Assembly (NCBI GenBank): GCA_900316805.1
Contig: ONEJ01000065.1
Span: 1-64,000, forward strand
DNA: 64,000 bases
Reading direction: 5' to 3'
Source: an uncultured Lachnospiraceae bacterium
GTDB taxonomy: Bacteria; Bacillota; Clostridia; Lachnospirales; Lachnospiraceae
Made by a program: the position numbers and the translations under genes. Positions 9,001-18,710 of the stretch are shown piece by piece; the first letter of the stretch is position 1; each line of letters opens with the position of its first letter. The notes under the pieces were generated by a model. That model did no database searches. It saw only the letters and a list, made by a program, of their open reading frames with translations, and had not been told where the DNA came from.

Positions 9001-9070
9001 CTCCGGAGATGGTTCACACCAGCTACTGTTCACATACCTGTGAACTGTAACTCACGCCACTCTCCGGAGA
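9001..9070 (-). terminator. Terminator of the aminotransferase gene with nested palindrome
   Basis: The 10-bp sequence TCTCCGGAGA occurs near both 9000-9009 and 9061-9070 and can pair with itself as the outer stem. On the minus strand it is followed by a run of seven T. Nested inside is a copy of the dispersed 30-bp palindrome (9022-9051). Confidence 0.65.
9022..9051. repeat. Dispersed 30-bp palindromic repeat, copy 2
   Basis: Thirteen-base arms (minus strand GTTACAGTTCACA and TGTGAACAGTAGC) flank a GGTA centre. By my alignment 28 of 30 positions match the copy at 43894-43923 in the same orientation relative to the gene just upstream. Confidence 0.7.
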
Positions 9071-9078
9071 AAAGAATT

Positions 9079-10359
9079 TTATTCTGCTAAAAGCTTTTCT
9101 ACAGTCACAAGACGGACAACCACCGCAAAGACCCTGACGGCCTCCCCCAGTTCTTCTCTGGAAGGATATGTCGGTGCAATGCGGATCACGGAATCCTTTG
9201 GATCCTTTTTGTATGGGAACGGAGCTCCTGCCCCTGTCAGAACCACGCCGGCCTCCTTACATTTGGCAACGATTTCCTTAGCGCAGCCGTCAAGCGCCTC
9301 AAAGGAAATAAAATAACCGCCCTTTGGACTTATCCAGCTTCCGATGCCCCGTGGAGCGATTTCTTCTGCAAGTACCTTTTCTACCAGCTCAAACTTCGGC
9401 CGGATCAGATCTGCCTGCTTCTTCATGTGTGTCCGGATGCCATCCATATTCTTAAAATACTTCACATGGCGCAGCTGATTAATCTTGTCGTGTCCGATGG
9501 TCTGGATGGTCAGCCGTTTCTTAATATCTTCCAGATTCGCTGCAGATGCTGAGATTGCTGCAATGCCTGCTCCCGGGAAGCTGACCTTGCTGGTGGAACA
9601 GAATTGGAATACCATGTCCGGGTGTCCTGCCTTTTCACACTCCTCCAGAATATTTAAAATTTCTGTCTCCTCCTCATAGAGATGGTGTACGGCATAAGCA
9701 TTATCCCAGAAAATCCTGAAATCCTCTGCGGCCGGTGTCAGGGCTGCGAACCGTCGGACCGTCTCATCTGAGTACACGATTCCCTGAGGATTGGAATATT
9801 TCGGCACACACCAGATTCCCTTTACCGCCGGATCGTTGTTTACATACTGCTCCACCAGATCCATATCCGGACCTTCTTCTGTCATGGGGATATTTACCAT
9901 TTCAATCCCGAAGGCTTCTGTGATGGCAAAGTGTCTGTCGTATCCCGGAACCGGACAGAGGAATTTCACCTTTTCAAGTCTACTCCAGGGCATACTTCCG
10001 CAAATTCCAAAAATCTCTGCGCGGGCAATCTGATCATACATGATATTCAGGCTGGAATTACCATACACGATCACATTCTCCGGCTTAGTTCCAACCATTT
10101 CCGCGATCAACTGCTTTGCCTCCGGAATACCGTCCAGAATTCCATAGTTGCGAAGATCAATGCCATTCTCGCTTTTCAGCAGAGATTTGGAATCCAGAAC
10201 ATCCATCATGTCCATGGCAAGATCCAGCTGGTCTGCCCCCGGCTTACCTCTTGACATGTCCAATGACAATCCCATTTCCTTGATCTTGCCAAATTCAGCC
10301 TCAAGGGATGCTTTTTCTTCTAACAATTCATTCCTGTTCATTTCCTGGTACTTTTTCAT
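9079..10359 (-). CDS. Aspartate aminotransferase, type Ic (MocR-like fold type I)
   Basis: This is a 426-residue PLP enzyme of the family first described as an alanine or aspartate aminotransferase (Pfam PF12897), which interconverts aspartate and 2-oxoglutarate with oxaloacetate and glutamate in the cytosol. An N-terminal helical segment precedes the SRGKPGADQLDLA stretch typical of the family. The PLP lysine lies in CSTSKVSFPGAG, and an Asn-Ala-Tyr cofactor site (WDNAYAVHHLY) precedes it. AAAGGAGGAATT stands before the ATG. The gene is only 41 bp downstream of rarA, so they are probably co-transcribed. Substrate preference is inferred from family. Confidence 0.85.
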   Translation of the reverse strand: MKKYQEMNRNELLEEKASLEAEFGKIKEMGLSLDMSRGKPGADQLDLAMDMMDVLDSKSLLKSENGIDLRNYGILDGIPEAKQLIAEMVGTKPENVIVYGNSSLNIMYDQIARAEIFGICGSMPWSRLEKVKFLCPVPGYDRHFAITEAFGIEMVNIPMTEEGPDMDLVEQYVNNDPAVKGIWCVPKYSNPQGIVYSDETVRRFAALTPAAEDFRIFWDNAYAVHHLYEEETEILNILEECEKAGHPDMVFQFCSTSKVSFPGAGIAAISASAANLEDIKKRLTIQTIGHDKINQLRHVKYFKNMDGIRTHMKKQADLIRPKFELVEKVLAEEIAPRGIGSWISPKGGYFISFEALDGCAKEIVAKCKEAGVVLTGAGAPFPYKKDPKDSVIRIAPTYPSREELGEAVRVFAVVVRLVTVEKLLAE

Positions 10360-10400
10360 TTAATTAATTCCTCCTTTAATTTGTTCTATATGTAATTAAT

Positions 10401-11744
10401 TTAATCTACATGTAATTGTTCTTCCGGATCCTCATGTATCCGCTCGTAATACTTTTTAATCTGTGCTTCATAGCCATTCTCCGAGGGATCGTAAAAAACC
10501 TGATCCGTCAGCCCATCCGGAAGGTACTGCTGTCTGACATAATGGTTCTTATAATTGTGGGCATATTTGTAACCCACCCCATGGCCCAATTTCCCAGAGG
10601 CCTTGTAATGGGCATCCTGTAGATGCACCGGAACCGGAGGAGTCTTTGTATGAGCCACCAGATCCATAGCCTTGTCGATGGCCATAATGGCAGAATTGCT
10701 TTTGGGCGCCGATGCCATATAGGTTACCGCCTGTGCCAGCACGATCCGCGCCTCAGGCATCCCCAGCCGTTCCACCGCCTGAGCCGCAGAAACCGCAACC
10801 GTCAGAGCATTGGGATCCGCATTGCCGATATCCTCCGCCGCCAGAATCATGATCCTTCTGGCGATAAATTTGATATCCTCCCCTGCATAAAGCATTCTAG
10901 CCAGATAGTACACGGCAGCATCGGGATCCGATCCTCGCATACTTTTGATAAAAGCAGACACAGTATCGTAGTGGTTATCCCCTGTCTTATCATAAGAGAT
11001 TACCCGCTTCTGGATACACTCAGATGCCACCTCCAAAGTGATATGAATAATGCCATCATCCCCCCGCTCTGTGGTGAGAACTCCAAGCTCAATGGCCGTC
11101 AGTGCCGCTCTGGCATCTCCGTTGGCCATATCCGCAAGGAATTCCAATGCATCCTCATCGACCTTTGCCTGATAGGAGCCCATGCCCTTTTCCTCATCCT
11201 CCACTGCCCGTAGAAGAAGTGTTTTGATATCATCCTTGGACAGCTTTTTCAGTTCGAAGATCACAGACCGGGACAGAAGCGCTGAATTTACCTCGAAATA
11301 AGGATTTTCGGTGGTAGCTCCAATTAGAATGATGGTTCCATCCTCCACATAGGGCAGCAGATAATCCTGCTGGCCCTTGTTGAAACGATGAATCTCATCA
11401 ATAAACAGAATCGTTTTCTTCCCATACATTCCCTGATTGTTCTTCGCAGCTGTTATCACTTCCTCCATCTCCTTCTTACCGGAGGAGGTGGCATTGATCT
11501 GCATAAATTCGGCACTGGTAGTATTGGCAATCACCTTCGCCAGTGTGGTCTTGCCGGTGCCCGGGGGACCATAAAAGATGATGGAACCCAGCTTATCTGC
11601 CTTGATGGCCCGGTACAGAAGCTTGTCCTTCCCGACGATATGCTGCTGCCCTACCACTTCTTCCAGCGAAGTTGGCCGAAGCCTTGAGGCCAGAGGAGCC
11701 TCTGTCCTGCTGTTCTGTTGTCTCATGTACTCAAATAGATCCAT
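10401..11744 (-). CDS. rarA: Replication-associated recombination protein RarA (MgsA)
   Basis: This AAA+ ATPase of about 447 residues acts at stalled replication forks in most bacteria. I place the start at the ATG at 11744 (MDLFEYMRQQN), which has AAGGAG five bases upstream and matches the family N terminus; an upstream in-frame ATG adds 21 unconserved residues. Walker A is GPPGTGKT, Walker B LFIDEIHRF, sensor 1 GATTENP, and the arginine finger LLSRSVIFEL follows. The C-terminal tetramerisation domain (VPVHLQDAHYKASGKLGHG) is complete. Confidence 0.93.
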   Translation of the reverse strand: MDLFEYMRQQNSRTEAPLASRLRPTSLEEVVGQQHIVGKDKLLYRAIKADKLGSIIFYGPPGTGKTTLAKVIANTTSAEFMQINATSSGKKEMEEVITAAKNNQGMYGKKTILFIDEIHRFNKGQQDYLLPYVEDGTIILIGATTENPYFEVNSALLSRSVIFELKKLSKDDIKTLLLRAVEDEEKGMGSYQAKVDEDALEFLADMANGDARAALTAIELGVLTTERGDDGIIHITLEVASECIQKRVISYDKTGDNHYDTVSAFIKSMRGSDPDAAVYYLARMLYAGEDIKFIARRIMILAAEDIGNADPNALTVAVSAAQAVERLGMPEARIVLAQAVTYMASAPKSNSAIMAIDKAMDLVAHTKTPPVPVHLQDAHYKASGKLGHGVGYKYAHNYKNHYVRQQYLPDGLTDQVFYDPSENGYEAQIKKYYERIHEDPEEQLHVD

Positions 11745-11849
11745 AATTCTCCTTACTCGTATGCAGTGTTTCGCCCATTTTTTCAATACGCGAATCCAAT
11801 CCTGCATTTTTCACTTTTTCTGGTATTTATTCTTACATATGCAAGAAAA

Positions 11850-11901
11850 AGCGCCGGAAAATTCATTTCATCCTTCTTAGAATACATGATTTTCCGGCAC
11901 T
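11850..11901 (-). terminator. Terminator downstream of clpB
   Basis: A 13-bp stem (AGTGCCGGAAAAT with ATTTTCCGGCGCT on the minus strand) with a long AT-rich loop is followed by TTTTTC. It lies between the clpB stop and the rarA start. Confidence 0.8.
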
Positions 11902-11938
11902 TGACAACCTTAAATCCAAATTTCTTTCTCTTATGCTT

Positions 11939-14530
11939 TTACATAACAGTAACTACATGGGCTTCCATGGAATTATCCGACACTCCGATTTCAATGGTAT
12001 CCCCTGCCTTTACCGCATCCGCAAGAATCAGCTTTGCGGAGAGGGTTTCCACATGCTTTTGCAGGAATCTCTTCAGAGGTCTCGCTCCGTAGACCGGATC
12101 ATAGCCGTGGGTAATCACAAAGTTCTCTGCCTCCGGAGTAAGTTCCACCTTAATTTCCCGATCTGCAAGTCTGTTGTTCAAATCCTGCATCATCAGCTGA
12201 ATGATATTACCAATATTGTCCTTCGTCAGAGGCTTGAACATGATGATCTCATCCAGACGATTCAAAAACTCCGGACGGAAATGCCCCTGCAATTCCTCCA
12301 TCACCTTCTGCTCTGCCTCAGGCGCAATATTGCCGCTTTCGTCAATGCCCTCCAACAGGTAGGCAGAACCAAGATTGCTGGTCATAATGATAATGGTATT
12401 CTTGAAATCCACGGTACGTCCCTGGGAATCCGTGATCCGCCCGTCATCCAGCACCTGAAGCAGGATATTGAACACATCCGGGTGGGCCTTTTCCACCTCA
12501 TCAAATAAGACGACCGAATATGGCTTTCTCCTGACAGCTTCTGTCAGCTGGCCACCCTCATCATAGCCCACATATCCAGGAGGTGCTCCAATGAGACGGG
12601 ACACGGAATATTTCTCCATATACTCACTCATATCGATCCTCACCATATTGGACTCATCGTCAAAGAGACAGGCTGCAAGAGCCTTGGCCAGCTCCGTCTT
12701 GCCGACACCGGTAGGTCCTAAGAACAGGAAGGAACCGATGGGCTTGGAAGGATCCTTGATACCGGCTTTGGAACGGATGATAGCCTCCGTCACCTTCGTC
12801 ACCCCGTCGTCCTGACCGATAACACGCTTATGCAGTTCCTCATCCAGATGCAGGGTCTTGTTCCGCTCACTTTCACTGAGCTTGGAAACGGGAATTCCCG
12901 TCCAGCGGGAAATAATCTTGGAAATTTCCTCGTCCGTGACATTCTCGTGAACCAGTGACAGATCCCTGTCCTTCAGCTTTTCTTCCTCAGCCTCCAGCTG
13001 CTTTGTCATCTGTGGCAGGACGCCGTACTGCAGCTCCGCAGCCTTCTCCAGATCATAATTCTGCTGGGCAGTCTTGATGTCATTCTTGGTGCTCTCAATC
13101 TTCTCCCGCAGCCTGCTGACATTGTCTACGGCATCCTTCTCGCTGCTCCACTGGGCTTTTTTGTTATTGAATTCATCCCTTAGTTCTGCCAGTTCCTTCT
13201 GCAGGTTGGCCAGTCTCTCCTGGCTCAGCCGGTCTGTCTCTTTTTTAAGAGCCGTCTCCTCAATCTCCATCTGCATCACCTTACGGTTCAGTTCATCCAA
13301 TTCTGCCGGCATAGAATCCAGTTCCGTCTTAATCATGGCGCAGGCCTCGTCCACCAGGTCAATTGCCTTATCCGGCAGAAAACGGTCCGAAATATAGCGG
13401 TTGGAAAGCACTGCCGCTGTTACCAGGGCAGAGTCTGTGATCTTGACACCATGGAATACTTCGTAGCGCTCCTTTAAGCCTCGGAGAATGGAAATGGTAT
13501 CCTCCACCGTGGGCTCATCTACCATAACCGGCTGAAACCGCCGCTCCAGAGCCGCATCCTTCTCAATGTACTCCCGGTACTCGTTGAGGGTCGTTGCCCC
13601 CACACAGTGCAGCTCGCCCCTTGCCAGCATCGGCTTTAAGAGCTGGCCTGCATCCATGGCACCATCCGTCTTTCCGGCTCCCACGATGGTGTGCAGCTCA
13701 TCGATAAACAGAATGATCTGCCCATTGGAATGCTTCACCTCATCCAGAACCGCCTTCAAACGCTCCTCAAACTCGCCCCGGTACTTGGCTCCCGCCACCA
13801 GAGCGCCCATATCCAGCGCAAAAAGCTTCTTATCCTTCAGACCCTCCGGGACGTCTCCCTTTACGATACGCTGTGCCAGACCTTCCACCACAGCCGTCTT
13901 GCCCACTCCGGGCTCACCGATCAATACCGGGTTGTTCTTGGCCTTCCGGGAAAGGATCCGCACCACATTACGGATCTCCTCATCTCTTCCAATGACCGGA
14001 TCCAGCTTCTGCTGTCTCGCCCGCTCCACCATATCGTAGCCGTACTTCTCCAGTGTGTCATAAGTTGCCTCCGGATTGTCGGAGGTCACCCGCTGATTGC
14101 CCCGCACGGTAGAAAGCGCCTGCAGGAAACGATCTCTGGTAAGGCCATATTCCTGCATCAGGGATTTCATAGCCGGATTGGGGTATTCCAGCAGCGTCAA
14201 AAACAGATGCTCCACGGAAACATACTCGTCTCCCATGGCCTTCGCCTCATCCTCCGCATGAATCAACACATTGTTTAAGTCCTTGCCGATCCGAAGCTCC
14301 CCGCCGGACACCTTCACTCTGGCCGCCAGCTTACTCTTAGCATTTTCCGTAAAATGCTGCAGATTGATCTCCATTTTCTCAATCAGCTTCGGGATCAGTC
14401 CATCCTCCTGCTGCAGCAGAGACACCAGCAGATGCTCCTGTTCTATTTCCTGATTGCCATAGTCATAGGCAAGCTTTTCACAGCCATTTACTGCCTCTAT
14501 GGATTTCTGTGTAAATTTCTGAATGTTCAT
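11939..14530 (-). CDS. clpB: ATP-dependent chaperone ClpB
   Basis: ClpB is the cytosolic disaggregase that works with DnaK to pull proteins out of aggregates. The 863-residue length is typical. The order is an N-terminal Clp repeat domain (1-145), AAA-1 (Walker [11 protein letters not shown]), the long coiled-coil middle domain (about 405-530, Glu/Lys-rich) that separates ClpB from ClpA and ClpC, AAA-2 ([15 protein letters not shown], Walker [12 protein letters not shown]) and the C-terminal domain. No ClpP-binding loop was noted. GGAGGGCG precedes the ATG. The promoter overlaps a perfect CIRCE element, so HrcA control is expected. Confidence 0.97.
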   Translation of the reverse strand: MNIQKFTQKSIEAVNGCEKLAYDYGNQEIEQEHLLVSLLQQEDGLIPKLIEKMEINLQHFTENAKSKLAARVKVSGGELRIGKDLNNVLIHAEDEAKAMGDEYVSVEHLFLTLLEYPNPAMKSLMQEYGLTRDRFLQALSTVRGNQRVTSDNPEATYDTLEKYGYDMVERARQQKLDPVIGRDEEIRNVVRILSRKAKNNPVLIGEPGVGKTAVVEGLAQRIVKGDVPEGLKDKKLFALDMGALVAGAKYRGEFEERLKAVLDEVKHSNGQIILFIDELHTIVGAGKTDGAMDAGQLLKPMLARGELHCVGATTLNEYREYIEKDAALERRFQPVMVDEPTVEDTISILRGLKERYEVFHGVKITDSALVTAAVLSNRYISDRFLPDKAIDLVDEACAMIKTELDSMPAELDELNRKVMQMEIEETALKKETDRLSQERLANLQKELAELRDEFNNKKAQWSSEKDAVDNVSRLREKIESTKNDIKTAQQNYDLEKAAELQYGVLPQMTKQLEAEEEKLKDRDLSLVHENVTDEEISKIISRWTGIPVSKLSESERNKTLHLDEELHKRVIGQDDGVTKVTEAIIRSKAGIKDPSKPIGSFLFLGPTGVGKTELAKALAACLFDDESNMVRIDMSEYMEKYSVSRLIGAPPGYVGYDEGGQLTEAVRRKPYSVVLFDEVEKAHPDVFNILLQVLDDGRITDSQGRTVDFKNTIIIMTSNLGSAYLLEGIDESGNIAPEAEQKVMEELQGHFRPEFLNRLDEIIMFKPLTKDNIGNIIQLMMQDLNNRLADREIKVELTPEAENFVITHGYDPVYGARPLKRFLQKHVETLSAKLILADAVKAGDTIEIGVSDNSMEAHVVTVM

Positions 14531-14623
14531 AAAAACGCCCTCCTTTCAGTGAGAACCTTTCACACTCCAGTATCATGATGCTTCTATGGATCTTATATAC
14601 ATCCATCTCTGTCATCCATCATA

Positions 14624-14652
14624 GTTATACAACGAAAATTAGCACTCGTCAA
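14624..14652 (-). promoter_or_regulatory. clpB promoter overlapping CIRCE
   Basis: On the minus strand TTGACG (14647-14652) and TATAAC (14624-14629) are spaced by 17 bp. The -35 hexamer lies inside the CIRCE operator. Confidence 0.8.
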
Positions 14653-14665
14653 TAGAGAGTGCTAA
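14639..14665. promoter_or_regulatory. CIRCE operator (HrcA binding site)
   Basis: TTAGCACTC and GAGTGCTAA separated by nine bases form the exact CIRCE consensus. The operator covers the -35 box of clpB, so HrcA binding should block polymerase until heat or unfolded protein titrates the chaperones. Confidence 0.97.
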
Positions 14666-14680
14666 TAATTCTTTTCAAAA

Positions 14681-14715
14681 ATCCCGCAGCCCTTGAAAAT
14701 CAACGGTTGCGGGAT
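14681..14715 (-). terminator. Terminator of the amino-acid ABC transporter operon
   Basis: ATCCCGCA and TGCGGGAT form an 8-bp stem followed by TTTTTGAAAA on the minus strand, 33 bp after the ATPase stop codon. Confidence 0.85.
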
Positions 14716-14747
14716 TCTAAATTTTTTATAAACTGTAATATAATATC

Positions 14748-15533
14748 CTACCCTTTGGAGTAGCGGCTCAAAAACTGTCTGGTACGCTCCTCCTTCGGAT
14801 GTTCAATCACCTGATGAGGGTCTCCCTGCTCCACGATCACGCCTCCATCCATGAAGATCACATGGTCTGCCACATCTCTTGCGAAGGCCATCTCATGGGT
14901 AACAATGATCATTGTTGTTTTATGTGTGGCAAGGCTCTTGATAACCTTTAAAACCTCTCCCGTCAACTCCGGATCCAGCGCCGAGGTAGGCTCATCGAAG
15001 CAGAGAATATCCGGCTTCAGAGCCAGCGCCCTTGCAATGGCCACACGCTGCTGCTGTCCTCCCGAAAGCTGGTGGGGATAGTGATCCATCCGCTCGGATA
15101 ATCCCATCCTGTCCAGAAGCTGCTTTCCATGCTCCTCAATTTGTGCATAAACAGACTTCTTATTTTGTTTGAAGTCCGGACGTTCCTGGGCAAGGAGGCG
15201 TTCTGCCAGCATCACATTCTCAAGAGCTGTATACTGGGGGAACAGGTTAAAGGACTGGAATACCATGCCAAAATGCAGACGTTTTCTGCGAAGCTCTGCT
15301 TCCTTCTCCGTCTTCGCCTCCGCCGCATCGTAAAGCAGCTCTCCATTCACGGTAATCTGACCATGATTGGGTTTCTCCAAAAAGTTCAGGCATCTCAGCA
15401 GGGTGGTCTTACCGGACCCGGAAGATCCGATAATGGCAAGGGTGCTCCCTTCCTCCATGGAAAAGCTGACATCCTTCAGAACACTGGTACTGCCAAAATG
15501 TTTTTCAATATGACTGACCTCTAAAATCGACAT
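14748..15533 (-). CDS. Polar amino-acid ABC transporter, ATP-binding protein
   Basis: This 261-residue cytoplasmic ATPase of the GlnQ/HisP class energises uptake through the permease encoded just upstream. Walker A is [11 protein letters not shown], the Q-loop is [12 protein letters not shown], the signature [15 protein letters not shown], Walker [15 protein letters not shown] and the H-loop VTHEM. It is the last of three genes (binding protein, permease, ATPase) and is followed by a terminator at 14681-14715. The substrate is probably a polar amino acid, but it cannot be fixed. Confidence 0.93.
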   Translation of the reverse strand: MSILEVSHIEKHFGSTSVLKDVSFSMEEGSTLAIIGSSGSGKTTLLRCLNFLEKPNHGQITVNGELLYDAAEAKTEKEAELRRKRLHFGMVFQSFNLFPQYTALENVMLAERLLAQERPDFKQNKKSVYAQIEEHGKQLLDRMGLSERMDHYPHQLSGGQQQRVAIARALALKPDILCFDEPTSALDPELTGEVLKVIKSLATHKTTMIIVTHEMAFARDVADHVIFMDGGVIVEQGDPHQVIEHPKEERTRQFLSRYSKG

Positions 15534-15545
15534 CCTCTTTTCCCC

Positions 15546-16202
15546 CTACTTAAAGTAATCCAGTTTTTTCTCAATAAAGTTAAATAAAATCGTAAGAATT
15601 CCAACAAAAGCCAGATAAAATACGCCGGTATAAAACAGCGGCCAGGTAAGGCCTGCCGACTTCATAAAGGAGAATCCTGCGAAGGTCAGCTCATAGGCGG
15701 CAATGATCCGCGCAAGAGAAGTATCCTTTACCAGTGTAATGATCTCGTTGGACATGGGCGGAACGATTCTTTTGATCATCTGCAGCAACGTAATCTTAAA
15801 GAAAATCTGGCCCTTGGTCATCCCCAGCACCTGTCCGGCTTCCCTCTGTCCTGCGGGAACGCCCTCAATGCCGCCCCGGAAGATCACGGAGAAATAGCAG
15901 GAATAATTGATGGCAAAGGCCACCACCGTTGCCGTGATACGGCCAGCCTCGTTACCGCTCCAGATGTTATGGGACAGCCACAGTCCCGGTCCATAGAAAA
16001 TAATGATCAGCTGCAGCATCAGGGGCGTTCCACGGATCACCCACACCAGAAGCTGCACCAGATAACGTAAAGGCTTAAATTTGCTCATAGAACCAAATGC
16101 CAGTATCAGTCCCAGAGGCAGAGCAAAAATAAGTGTCAGTATAAAAATCTCAAAGGTTGTCCACAGACCACTCATTAAGGATTGTGTGACTGTCCAAAAC
16201 AT
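15546..16202 (-). CDS. Polar amino-acid ABC transporter, permease
   Basis: This 218-residue integral membrane protein of the HisM/GlnP class has about five helices. The cytoplasmic coupling (EAA) loop reads GQREAGQVLGMTKGQIFFKITLL, and the N-terminal signature GLWTTFEIFILTLI matches the family. A single permease gene suggests a homodimer. It lies 12 bp before the ATPase gene and 39 bp after the binding-protein gene. Confidence 0.92.
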   Translation of the reverse strand: MFWTVTQSLMSGLWTTFEIFILTLIFALPLGLILAFGSMSKFKPLRYLVQLLVWVIRGTPLMLQLIIIFYGPGLWLSHNIWSGNEAGRITATVVAFAINYSCYFSVIFRGGIEGVPAGQREAGQVLGMTKGQIFFKITLLQMIKRIVPPMSNEIITLVKDTSLARIIAAYELTFAGFSFMKSAGLTWPLFYTGVFYLAFVGILTILFNFIEKKLDYFK

Positions 16203-16241
16203 AACCTGTCTCCTTTTCTTTGGTTTCAGAAATTACAGAAA

Positions 16242-17051
16242 TTACTTTGACGGCTCAACAACCACCTGTGCGTTGTTGCAGTACGGATTTGTACAGTTCA
16301 TGGCAGCAGTAACCTCGTCAGTCAGTGTCATTCCGTTCCATACCACGTCGATATTCTTGGACTCCAGCTCCATAATCTTGGCATCCCAGTCGATTTCCAC
16401 AAACTGAGCCTCAACACCAAGCTTGTCCGCTACCAGTTTTGCCATGTCTGCGTCAAAACCGATCCACTCACCGGACTCATCCTTGTAATCCATTGGAGCA
16501 AAATCTGTGATTCCCACAATCAGTGTACCCTTATTTTTAATGTACTCTACATCGCTGTCCTGGGCAGAAGCTTCATAAGCTGCATCCTTCTGCTCAATGA
16601 GAGCTTCCTGGACACCGTACTCCTTTGCGATTTCCTGCATAGTACCATCCTGATAGGACTCTGAAAGCACTTCATTAATATAGGAAGCAAGGTCGGAATC
16701 CTTACGGCATCCGGCACCATACTCCTCAGTGGTCAGCTCCTCCGTATGAATCAAATCCGGGTAGCTGGTTCCCTCTCCGATCATGGCTCCTGCCATCAAA
16801 AGATCGATGATTGCCGCATCCGAAGTTCCGGAAGCCACCTCCATCAGTGCATCTGCCTGGGAAGATACGGAATTGTACTTGAATCCCTTGCCCTTTGCAG
16901 CGGCCTCTCCTGCGGAGCCTGCCTCAACCGCATACACCTTTTCACTCTGTGTTCCGGCAGCCTCTGTGCCCTCTGTCTCTGTTTCACCGCAGGCAGCCAT
17001 TCCAAACAGCATACATCCTACCAGTAAAATACTGATTACTTTCTTTTTCAT
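16242..17051 (-). CDS. Circularly permuted amino-acid-binding lipoprotein (SBP_bac_3 family)
   Basis: This 269-residue extracytoplasmic solute-binding lipoprotein serves the adjacent ABC transporter. The signal peptide ends in the lipobox GMAAC with lipidated Cys21. The domain order is reversed relative to the family. Residues about 38-155 are the usual second lobe and C-terminal helix (VEAGSAGEAA, YNSVSSQADALMEVASGTSDA, EEYGAGCRKDSDLA). Residues about 168-265 are the usual first lobe (GTLIVGITDFAPMDYKD, GEWIGFDADMAK, CNNAQVVV). The breakpoint falls at the hinge strand, and an Ala/Asp/Glu-rich linker joins the old C and N termini. All conserved blocks of the family appear once. Both lobes are present, so it is probably functional. 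Confidence 0.9.
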   Translation of the reverse strand: MKKKVISILLVGCMLFGMAACGETETEGTEAAGTQSEKVYAVEAGSAGEAAAKGKGFKYNSVSSQADALMEVASGTSDAAIIDLLMAGAMIGEGTSYPDLIHTEELTTEEYGAGCRKDSDLASYINEVLSESYQDGTMQEIAKEYGVQEALIEQKDAAYEASAQDSDVEYIKNKGTLIVGITDFAPMDYKDESGEWIGFDADMAKLVADKLGVEAQFVEIDWDAKIMELESKNIDVVWNGMTLTDEVTAAMNCTNPYCNNAQVVVEPSK

Positions 17052-17174
17052 CCTATGTACTCCTTTCTACTGTAAACACGGATCTCGTGCATGATTTTCA
17101 ACCCCTCATCACATGTTTAGTATATTACCAAATTGTCATAGTAAAGTAAAGAGATATCGCAGAGAAACCTGCAT

Positions 17175-17912
17175 TTAAGCCATCAGGTTCCGCAGCTTTT
17201 TTAATATTTTCCGTTCCATTCTGGATACCGCCACCTGATTCATTCCAAGGGCGTCTGCCGTCCTGGCCTGGGTCAGGTTATCCAGATACCTGAGGGTCAG
17301 AAGCCGTCTTTCCTCCTCCTTCAGTTCTTCCATTGCCTGATCCACGGCAATCCGGTTGAGAACGGGCACCTCAAAATCCTTCTCATCCTCCAGCTGATCC
17401 ATAAGTGTCAGGGAGGAGTCATCTCCCGAAGCAGGCTGAAAGATGGAAACCACCGGAAGGGAAGCGTCCATAGCCATCACCAGATCCTCCTGACTTAATC
17501 CTGTTTCCCTTTCAAGTTCCTCCAGGGTCGGTTCCTTATTGTCTGACTTTTTCATTTTTTCTCTGACAGTTGCTATTTTCCCTGCATTTTCCTTTATCTG
17601 ATGACTGATATGAACCATACCGTCATTTCTCAGGAACCGCCGTATTTCCCCGATGATCATTGGTACCGCATAGGTGGAAAACTGGTAAGGCTGTCTGCAG
17701 TCAAAGTTGTCGATGGCTTTGATCAGTCCGATAGCACCGATCTGTACCAGCTCCTCTGCCTCCACGCCACGGCCGCGAAACCGCTTTGCCGCCATATGTA
17801 CCAGCCCCATGTTCTCTGTTACCAGCTGGTCTCTGCTCTGCCGGTCTCCCTGCTGCGCCCTTTCCAGTTTCTTACGCCATTCTTCCTCTTTTGCAGACGG
17901 CTTACTGCTCAC
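17175..17912 (-). CDS. sigF: Sporulation sigma factor F
   Basis: This 245-residue sigma-70 family factor directs early forespore transcription. Region 2 holds GIIGLIKAIDNFD-like helices and FSTYAVPMIIGEIRRFLRND, region 3 covers about residues 115-160, and region 4 ends in a helix-turn-helix (QARTADALGMNQVAVSRMERK). Its start overlaps the end of spoIIAB by 11 bases. It is the last gene of the three-gene operon. I saw no clear terminator downstream: 17052-17174 holds only the leader and promoter of the ABC operon, with a TATACT-like -10 box and no convincing -35. Confidence 0.95.
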   Translation of the reverse strand: MSSKPSAKEEEWRKKLERAQQGDRQSRDQLVTENMGLVHMAAKRFRGRGVEAEELVQIGAIGLIKAIDNFDCRQPYQFSTYAVPMIIGEIRRFLRNDGMVHISHQIKENAGKIATVREKMKKSDNKEPTLEELERETGLSQEDLVMAMDASLPVVSIFQPASGDDSSLTLMDQLEDEKDFEVPVLNRIAVDQAMEELKEEERRLLTLRYLDNLTQARTADALGMNQVAVSRMERKILKKLRNLMA

Positions 17913-18345
17913 CGTCTCCTTTCTGGGGTATGTATTTCCACATCACAACCTTCGTTCCCTCTCCCGGTCTGGAACTCACCTCAACCTTGTCCATAAAGGC
18001 TTCCATAAAGGTAAATCCCATCCCCGACCGCTCCATCCCCGGCTTTGAGGTGTAAAAAGGCTGCATGGCCTCAGTCACATTTTCAATTCCTGCCCCATGA
18101 TCTTCCACTGTTACCACCAGCTGCTGTCCTTCCCGGTCGCAGACCAGCTCCACCTGCTTTTCTTCCTCCTGATAGCCGTGAATGATGGCATTGGTGACAG
18201 CCTCAGACACTGCGGTTTTCACATCCTCCAGCTGGTCCAGTGTGGGATTCATCCCCATCATAAAAGCTCCCACCAGCATCCTCGCCAGCCCCTCATTGAC
18301 GGATCTGGCATCAAAAAATACCTGCATGTGATTCTCTGTTCCCAT
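17902..18345 (-). CDS. spoIIAB: Anti-sigma-F factor and kinase
   Basis: This 147-residue GHKL-fold protein binds sigma-F and phosphorylates SpoIIAA. The N box is EAVTNAIIHGY, the G1 box VEDHGAGIENV and the G2 box RSGMGFTFMEAF. It overlaps sigF and follows spoIIAA by three bases, the standard spoIIA order, so partner switching between SpoIIAA and sigma-F should operate as in Bacillus. Confidence 0.96.
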   Translation of the reverse strand: MGTENHMQVFFDARSVNEGLARMLVGAFMMGMNPTLDQLEDVKTAVSEAVTNAIIHGYQEEEKQVELVCDREGQQLVVTVEDHGAGIENVTEAMQPFYTSKPGMERSGMGFTFMEAFMDKVEVSSRPGEGTKVVMWKYIPQKGDGEQ

Positions 18346-18348
18346 CTC

Positions 18349-18675
18349 TTACCTCTCCTCCCCGTCATCAACCGTTTCCACCAGCTGAAGCAGTCCTGAT
18401 TTTTCAAAAATCTGCCGGGCTCTCTCACCCAGATGCGTCACTACCAATTGTCCTCCATACAGATCCATGGTCTTTTTTCTTCCGATGATGACCCCGATAC
18501 CGGAGCTGTCCATAAACTGAGTGTCAGTAAAATCCAGCACCAGCCTTTTGATCTGCCAGGAGCCCACCAGAAAATCAATTTCCCTGCCCAAAGTCTTTGC
18601 CGCGTGGTGATCCAACTCCTTTGGCATGGGAACGATCAGCTCCTGCTTTTGCATATGATATGCTGTTTCCATCAT
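18349..18675 (-). CDS. spoIIAA: Anti-anti-sigma factor SpoIIAA
   Basis: This is a 108-residue STAS-domain protein. The phosphorylation site is the serine pair at residues 57-58 in FMDSSGIGVIIG. When dephosphorylated it should release sigma-F from SpoIIAB. GGGAGG precedes two tandem ATG codons, either of which could start the protein. The operon would be expected to have a sigma-H promoter, but I could not place one convincingly in the short upstream interval (18676-18710). Confidence 0.95.
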   Translation of the reverse strand: MMETAYHMQKQELIVPMPKELDHHAAKTLGREIDFLVGSWQIKRLVLDFTDTQFMDSSGIGVIIGRKKTMDLYGGQLVVTHLGERARQIFEKSGLLQLVETVDDGEER

Positions 18676-18710
18676 AAGCCTCCCTTTTTCGATAATTATT
18701 TTAAGAATAT

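Noticed and set aside
13566..14039. Long open frames on the plus strand across clpB, and similar ones across valS and glmS
   Set aside because: These are antisense shadows of well-conserved genes, with no ribosome binding sites, promoters or recognisable domains.
17052..17174. Riboswitch or attenuator ahead of the amino-acid ABC operon
   Set aside because: Only a TATACT-like box and AT-rich sequence are visible; no terminator/antiterminator pair or T-box was found.
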